From Toxorhynchites rutilus septentrionalis (lineage: Eukaryota > Arthropoda > Insecta > Diptera > Culicidae), in NCBI RefSeq assembly GCF_029784135.1, contig NC_073746.1:68803542-68867541 (forward strand): DNA of 64,000 nucleotides. Reading direction: 5' to 3'. Under the pieces are notes generated by a model. It was not told the DNA's origin and ran no database searches. It worked only from the letters and a program-made list of their open reading frames with translations. This document shows, piece by piece, positions 58,370 through 64,000 of the stretch (within the stretch, counting starts at the first letter, position 1; each line of letters opens with the position of its first letter). Position numbers and translations under genes: made by a program.

Positions 58370-59836
58370 GATTTTCTAATCCATGGAATACCAGATCACC
58401 TACGCTCCAATGTTATTCTGTCGATATTTTCGGAAAAATATGGGAAAGTTGGATCTGATAAAATGTTCTTTACTGACGGTTCATACATAAACGGGTCCAC
58501 TGGCTTCGGCATCTTCAATGAAAATTCCAGTGCCTCTTTCAAACTCAAAGATCCTTGTTCCGTGTATGTCGCAGAAATGGGTGCGATATACTATGCTCTA
58601 TGGATCATTGAAACACTGCCCATCGAACATTATTTTATTTTTTCAGACAGTCTCAGCTCAATAGAGGCAATCCGCTCAATGAAAGTTGATAAACGCTCAT
58701 CTTATTTCCTAACAAGAATAAGACATCTATTGAGTGTTTTGGTCAAAAAATTATTCAAGATTACCTCAGCATGGGTTCCCTCTCATTGCTCGATTCCGGG
58801 GAATGAGAAAGCGGACTCGCTAGCTAAGGTGGGCGCTTCAGAAGGCACACTTTTTGAAAGGCAAATTGCCTATAATGAATATTTTCACATTCCTCGTCAG
58901 GACACACTCGTTAGTTGGCAGCGCATGTGGAGTGAAGATGAGTTCGGTCGTTGGTTACACACGATTATCCCTAAGGTTTCGACGAAAGCTTGGTTTAAGG
59001 GATTGAATGTCGGTCGTGATTTCATTCGCGTGATATCTCGGCTTATGTCCAATCACTACAACCTAAACGCGCATCTCTATCGCATTGGGCTCGCAGCAAA
59101 CAATCTTTGTGATTGTGGCGATGGCTACCACGACATCGAGCATGTTGTCTGGTCGTGTATCCGGTTCCATGCTGCTCGCTCTCAGCTCTCTAGAGCACTG
59201 AGAGCAAAAGGCAGACAATCGGATATCCCCGTCCGGGATATCTTAGGTAGCCGGGATCCTGATCTTCTGCTTCATCTATACCTGTTCCTCAGAAACGCCG
59301 ATGTCAACGTTTAATGATGTTTCCTTCGTTGTGTCCCCGTTTCATATCCCTCCTATCCGATCGATAAACTTTTACTTAGTCGCGGCAATACATACACACA
59401 CTCTTTACAGATGCACGGGTCAAAGGTTGTGCGGTCCACTGATCATTCAACAAGAGCCAAAGGTTGTACCGCTCATGACAACTCTACACGAACTGATGAT
59501 TGCGCCGGCTAGTGACCATTCTATCCTGGATTCCTCGAGTCGAGAAAGACGCACCACGCTAGATATGGGGTACAGACTAGGGAGCGTTGCTGATTAATGG
59601 TCAGCTGCATCCCAATAGGAAGTAGCCCGTGTCGGGCACACGTATAGAGCATCGAAGACTGCAACATACCAATTATGAGAACACTTGTAATACTAACCTC
59701 GAGCCAACCGCGAGTAATCGGTTACATTTTACTAACATAGTTGTAAGACAAAAATTGTCAAAATATTGGACTCCCGGCCCCGTCAGGCTAACGCCACATG
59801 TGCCTTAATAAAAAATATATTTTGGAAAAAAAAATA
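58370..59836 (+). mobile_element. 3' end of an RNase H-bearing LINE (I/LOA group)
   Basis: 5' truncated copy: reading starts around 58390 in frame (PDHLRSNVILSIFSEKYG), then RNase H and a zinc finger (58463-59314), a ~500-base 3' trailer, and an A-rich end AATAAAAAATATATTTTGG (59803-59836). No polymerase domain remains. Confidence 0.8.
58463..59314 (+). pseudogene. LINE ORF2 C-terminus: RNase H and CCHC-like finger
   Basis: 283 uninterrupted codons. RNase H catalytic residues: D in FFTDGSY, E in VAEMGAIYYAL, D in FIFSDSLSSIEAI and D in VPSHCSIPGNEKADSLAK. Then a C-terminal region with CDCGDGYHDIEHVVWSC, the zinc-binding motif found after RNase H in I- and LOA-clade LINEs. RNase H removes the RNA template after reverse transcription. 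The frame is intact, yet the copy lacks its endonuclease and polymerase, so it cannot work alone. The ATG at 58463 is internal; the frame is open further upstream. Confidence 0.85.
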
Positions 59837-60400
59837 ACAGTAAAACTTGACGTTTCATGCAGTTTTAGGACATTTGACTTAAAAAAAATGTTTTTTATTG
59901 AAAAGCCCGATTTTATACTTTCCTCGGATGGTTTTTCGGTTTTCAATGAACTCAAATTGTGCCGTTTGCGAAACTAAAAATGAAGTTTGATTGAGCTAAT
60001 ATTTCGCATTGGGTATCTTATCGTGTAAACCACCATTTTGCACAAAGTACAATATGAAAAATTGAGATGACCATTTTCATTGGCAGCCAAAAGCATACGT
60101 TTTGCATCCCAGAGTGTCGATTTTTGATAAAGAAATTGTTTTCGAGATGACAGTAATACAATTTTAATACCTTCTACATGAAAAAATCGAAAACGCCGTT
60201 TTCATTTAACCTACCACCAACCTCGCCCCTTGGGTTATTTTTCGATTTTTTGAAACTCAAATTTTGACCACTTTGCGCCACTTTCGCTTAAGTCCGATTG
60301 AGCTGAAATTTTGCACAGGATTTTTTTCGAGGTGGTGTTTTGTATGGGGTAACTTTTTAAGATTTTAAGGTCGATTTTTCCCCATACATTCATTGGCACC
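59837..60400. repeat. Diverged repeat ending in GGCACCCTA
   Basis: Non-coding. CCATTTTCATTGGCA (60070) and CCCCATACATTCATTGGCACCCTA (60382-60405) echo the AGGGTGCCCATTTTCATT start of the repeat at 4945, suggesting a shared family with AGGGTGCC ends. Boundaries unclear. Confidence 0.3.
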
Positions 60401-60870
60401 CTAATATACGTCATATCGTAGCTGAATATCAACAGATTCAGCTGATCAATTTTCATGCGCAAGCCTCTGACACTATTCATACAGTAGAACCATTCCGGCA
60501 GCTACATTATTCAGGTGAAATACAACTGGAGGGCGACTGCTAGAAGCTCCTAGAAGCGATGGACATTATAAGGTGCGAAGGCGGTTTGTGACATACATAA
60601 GCTTAGCAAGGATACATTCCGGCGGTTGCTAGTTGATAATTGAAATACTGGATATATGCGAATCATACCACCAGCTTCGTCATCAGGAATGAAAACGGCT
60701 TGAGTGTTGAGAGTTAGGGTTCGATTAAGATTGACACAGTTAGGAAAGTTTTTTGCTCTCAATATTTCACACATACTGTGGGAATTGATACCATTCAGCA
60801 GTTCCATGCCAAAGCAGCTGGCCATATGGTCGGTGTTAAGTCAGAGGGGACCAAGTCGCAAAATTGAAAA
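60401..60870 (-). pseudogene. Jockey-like LINE fragment, endonuclease start
   Basis: Minus strand, near 60480-60405: FYCMNSVRGLRMKIDQLNLLIFSYDMTYI matches the first motif of LINE endonucleases (FYQNVRGLRtKIDqL......YDvi). The upstream minus-strand frame 60825-60550 could be the variable ORF2 N-terminus, but that is inference. Confidence 0.4.
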
Positions 60871-61560
60871 TTTCGAGTTATTGATTACATTTGGTTGAGC
60901 AATATGTAAGCTTCATACCACATTTAACAGATTTGGAAAATTACGCATATAGCAGGAATAACGGATCGAAATTGTTATGATTGATCTACGTAAATCCCTC
61001 ATAGTATGCAGTCCGAGCGGACCATGTACCATTTACCATGGAGAAATGGCTCTATACCATGTGCAGACAGAGTGGACTATGTATCAATCATTTGTATATT
61101 AAATTTAAACTATATCCAAGCGCCGAATTCGAACCAACAAAACATTTTCTTGAAGTTAATAGGTACCTTGTCGAAATGTGCTTGAAACCGTTAGTGTGAA
61201 ATGTGCACATTCTGAGTAGGGGTAGTGGGGCAAATTGGTCATGCAGGGCGAAGAGGTCACCTGCTTGTTTGGTAGTATAACTATTGATTATAGATGCCGT
61301 ATTGATAGTTACCTTATGTTTGAAGAATTTAATGACTTTTGAGTCACCCTGCACTCCATGTCAAATGTCATGTCATGTCGCATGTCAAAATTGTGATAGT
61401 TTGTCAGAAGTTGTGTAACTACCGCCATACCAATAGTTTCCTGTTCTATTCGCGACTACGAAGCTGAATTTGACAGCTTGTGTGCGTGAAGCGAATGTCA
61501 ACAAAGAATTGCAAAAATAATGTGATTTTTAAACGCACCGTTTTTAACGTTTTTTGCAGA
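60871..61560. other. No supported gene
   Basis: Contains a GTCAAATGTCATGTCATGTC microrepeat near 61358. No coding motif. Confidence 0.35.
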
Positions 61561-61570
61561 AATTTTCGTA

Positions 61571-62199
61571 ATGGTGAGTATGTATCGAAAGAACTATCCT
61601 CTAGGATGCTAATTTAGTTAAATCACATAAATTTACTGCAGGGGAAAACGTTTTCTTACCGCATCCAAAGGACACTGTCTTTACTTGTGAAAAAGTTAAC
61701 AAACTTTCAGGATACTAAATTTTAATAAAAATTAATAATTGTGTGCAAAATTTATCTTCCAAACGGTTGGAAAATGAGTTTTCCTTATGCAGTGAAAAAA
61801 ACTTTGCCGTAGCTTAAGCTGAATTTAACTTATAAGTGTTTTTCTGTGACCTTGTTTCATGCATTATCAGGAGCCATCAGTCGGAGAAAATGAAACCTGC
61901 TAGGTGGCTGTGGAGTTTGCGGATGTGTTCGATTACGCTGCGGGTGGAAGCCGTTTAGTCGTCGAAGGCGAAAGAGTATTCAAAGGTGGATATCTTTTAA
62001 TAGTTGGTGTTGAAGAAGTTCACGATGAAGGCTTCAGTATTTTCTCGTCCTGCCTCCAGTCATCATCTCCAAGCTCGCAACCCCATACAATAAAAATTCG
62101 TACGAAAATCTCCTTCTCCAAATGGTTGTTTTCGTGTTCCTGTAAAGCTGGCAAAGGGAAGTGCAAACACGTTATGGCTGTTTTGTATCATTTGCTTAA
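61571..62199 (+). pseudogene. SWIM zinc-finger protein fragment
   Basis: Likely exon 1 is just ATG followed by GTGAGT (61571-61579); exon 2 starts after TTATCAG at 61871 and ends before GTATGT (62200). It reads EPSVGENETC, then a TAG at 61901, then VAVEFADVFDYAAGGSRLVVEGERVFKGGYLLIVGV and, near the end, FSCSCKAGKGKCKHVMAVLYHLL. The latter is a SWIM finger (CxCx..CxH). In insects such fingers occur in proteins with a YqaJ-type nuclease and in transposase-derived genes. The in-frame TAG and the absence of the rest downstream argue for a pseudogene; a coding variant with the stop reverted cannot be excluded. Confidence 0.5.
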
Positions 62200-62220
62200 G
62201 TATGTTTTATTTTATTTCTT

Positions 62221-62468
62221 TATTATTGCACATTTTGCACCAAGTTGGACTGTTTCACACTTTTTCAAAAGTGCGAAAATGTGAATAAAAGTGCGACCTT
62301 GCAAAAAATCGATTTGCTGTCTTCAGCGCACTTATTCGTTATCAATCGAAGAACAAGTGAGCTGAAGACACCAACATGATTCGATGTTAGAGCGCACTTT
62401 TATTCGTATTTTCGCACTTATGGAAAAGGCCGAAACAGTCCAACTTGGTGCAAAATGCGCAATAACGT
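62221..62468. mobile_element. Foldback MITE
   Basis: Arms of ~70 bp: TTATTGCACATTTTGCACCA followed by AGTTGGACTGTTTC and AAGTGCGAAAAT.. on the left, inverted at 62398-62468 with a few changes. Non-coding. It sits ~20 bases after the donor site of the SWIM exon. Confidence 0.8.
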
Positions 62469-62473
62469 GTTTT

Positions 62474-62976
62474 TTTTTATCCCGTTTATTTATTTATTAG
62501 GCTCATTAGCATTTTAGCTGTAACAGAGCCGGGTTTTAAGTGTGTACATGTACATATGTTTATGTTTCTATAAATTGTAAATTACATAGTAGTTAGTAGT
62601 AGCTATTTAGGCGCTAAGTTTTCTGTTCCATTACATTATGGTAAATTACAGAGTAGTAGCCATTTAGGCGTAAGCGTATTCTATCTGTTCTTCCATTGTT
62701 CAGCAGACCGGACAGCGGAGACAGTTGGTATTGATCATTGTTGGGTTATTTATAGGACAGCAGCCCGATGTTTCTTGCAGAGCAGAGCAGTTGTATGGAT
62801 GAATCGTTCTTTGTTCTTTGTTCCACCGTGGATCGATTTCCATCGCTGATGATGGTTGCGTGGACGTGGTTATTCTATAACAACACAAAGATGGTCAATT
62901 GAGGGCCCTGAGTTTGAACTCACGATCGATCGCTTGGTAAGCGAACGCGTAACCAAGTGGCTACGAAGACCCCCTG
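62474..62976 (-). repeat. Full-length tRNA-derived SINE
   Basis: Minus strand, head at 62976: GGGGGTCTTCG, A box TAGCCACTTGG, then CGCGTTCGCTTACCAAGCG and B box GAGTTCAAACTC (62913-62902), a body of ~400 bases and an A/T-rich 3' end (AATAAATAAATAAACGGGAT). Flanked by a perfect 13-bp direct repeat AATAACGTGTTTT (62461-62473 and 62977-62989), so the insertion is complete and fairly young. Transcribed by RNA polymerase III and moved by LINE machinery, by family knowledge. Confidence 0.9.
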
Positions 62977-62989
62977 AATAACGTGTTTT

Positions 62990-63240
62990 GAATCATAAGT
63001 AATTAATTCGCCTCTGATGGCAAGATCTGGAAGGTTTGGTGTATCATGTCTCTGGTCTATCGCTGCCCCCAACTTTGGCACGGTTTGCAGCACGTTCAGC
63101 ACGGCCCTCAATAAGTCTTTTTCAGATTGTTCGGAGTCAGCTTCAAGCAAATTTCGTCCGACTTGCATGTTCTCCGGGCAATTTGCGCAGCTTTTGACGT
63201 CCACATTTCACACGTTCTAAGGAAAATATTTTGAAAAATG
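62990..63240 (-). other. Protein-like open frame, unrecognised
   Basis: Minus-strand frame from about 63204 to 62996: VDVKSCANCPENMQVGRNLLEADSEQ, DLLRAVLNVLQTVPKLGAAIDQ. The composition looks coding, but the frame runs into the SINE, has a TGA just upstream and no family assignment. It could be a neighbouring exon of a broken gene. Confidence 0.25.
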
Positions 63241-63369
63241 TTAGAGCACTGATTGAATAGAAGCCAGATCTTTGTATTTTAGGTATTTTATGAACACTAA
63301 GCAGATATTTTTAAATCAAATTTCATTAATTCGGTTTACCTCTCTCGCAGGTAGATTGACAGAGGGTGT

Positions 63370-63874
63370 ACTTCAACGGCTTTTTTTCACTACTAAATAA
63401 AAATAAATTTTGGTTCGGAGCATCGGAACAGCTAAGAAAAACTATTTTTCAACAATTTCCACTAATTGTAAGATAAACACGGTACAAGTTTTCGAGAAAT
63501 CAGTATATTAATTACAGAGTGTAAGCTCACGAAGTGTGTTTCGGACGATCTCAAAAGCAAACGCTTTTATTTGGCGTTTATATCGCTTTAAGCTGTAAAT
63601 ATATTTCATTTTACGAATTCATTATTTTAATAATTATTAAATATTTACATTTTTCGTTCCTTCTTGGTTTTAAATTCAATTTTCTCCGTGATTTAACAAA
63701 AACAATTTTTTAATAAATTTTTGCTCGCACTCCTGTTTACTTGCTTTTTAATGATGGCTTCTATTCCGGATGTTTTATCATTGTTGACATTCGTGACAGC
63801 TTTGGCAACGTCACTGTTACAGTCCTTAGTTAATGATGTGGCTGTGTTCTGCCCTGCGGTCTTCTCCCGCAACA
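63370..63874 (-). repeat. Probable 3' LTR of an LTR retrotransposon
   Basis: On the minus strand the polypurine tract GGGGCGGGGGA (63886-63876) is followed at once by TGTTGCGGGAG (63874), the usual TG start of an LTR. The far end is uncertain; an ACA around 63370 would give about 500 bp. The second LTR is outside the window. Confidence 0.55.
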
Positions 63875-64000
63875 TCCCCCGCCCCGTATTGCTGGTGATT
63901 TGACCCAGCCATACCGTTATCCTCAATTTCAAGGACCGCCAATTTAGTAACTGGCCTCTGTAGAATACCGCTTTTAGTCTGTATATCCGCTCTACGAATG
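63875..64000 (-). CDS. LTR retrotransposon pol, C-terminal end (partial)
   Basis: Minus strand, entering at the window edge: RRADIQTKSGILQRPVTKLAVLEIED, then in the next frame or past a break NHQQYGAGDVAGE into the LTR. The phrase vR.advrT..GilrRPVtKLavL is the end of the integrase in BEL/Pao elements, and the adjoining polypurine tract fits. Only the last ~40 residues are in the window. Confidence 0.65.

Noticed and set aside
62900..62976. A tRNA gene on the minus strand
   Set aside because: A and B boxes are present, but this is the head of a SINE with a 400-base body and target duplication.

Overview
The window reads as a repeat-dense, AT-rich piece of an insect nuclear genome, most likely a culicine (Aedes-like) mosquito. 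The sequence grounds for this are a Tc1/mariner transposase with DD37E spacing (a type described from mosquitoes), tRNA-derived SINEs with good A and B boxes, insect-type Harbinger, CR1-like, Jockey and I/LOA-like elements, and histone H2A fragments with insect-type histone 3' stem-loops. The species cannot be named from sequence alone. I found no intact host gene. Almost everything recognisable is mobile DNA or its debris, often nested.

Layout. 1-8 kb: AT-rich foldback repeats, a small MITE and an 8-bp minisatellite. 8.5-12 kb: members of an element family marked by the motif GACGTAGGACTACGTC; the 9.5-11.9 kb member carries two decayed histone H2A copies with histone stem-loops. 12.7-15 kb: SINE pieces. 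16.7-20.9 kb: a decayed reverse transcriptase on the minus strand, split by a 3.02-kb PIF/Harbinger element (3-bp duplication AGC). The two Harbinger genes lie on opposite strands, and an exon of each sits in an intron of the other. 21-24 kb: MITE and diverged repeats. 24.3-27.2 kb: a decayed Helitron, itself hit by a 1.09-kb element of the GACGTAG family; a near-identical inverted copy lies at 28.4-29.5 kb.

32.0-33.3 kb: a nearly intact DD37E mariner-type transposon. 33.5-43.8 kb: one hAT element defined by its termini and a perfect 8-bp duplication (GTTTAAAG). It has been filled by a CR1-like LINE, a SINE, a second hAT, and a mariner-like element that in turn holds a pogo-like element; three separated pieces of the outer hAT transposase can still be read in order. 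46.1-50.0 kb: a Jockey-type LINE on the minus strand. 51.3-54.3 kb: a very homogeneous 3-kb array of the 8-bp unit ATCATTTT, next to a 1.5-kb foldback. 58.4-59.8 kb: the 3' end of a LINE with RNase H. 61.5-63 kb: a SWIM zinc-finger gene fragment with a foldback MITE and a SINE (perfect 13-bp duplication) just behind it. 63.4-64.0 kb: the LTR and pol end of an LTR retrotransposon that leaves the window.

The genes do not form a host pathway. The working relationships are within elements: the Harbinger transposase and its MADF-domain partner, LINE ORF1/ORF2 pairs, and autonomous versus non-autonomous relatives. The parts most likely to be functional or recently mobile are the Harbinger element, the DD37E element, the inverted pair of GACGTAG elements and the 62.5-kb SINE.
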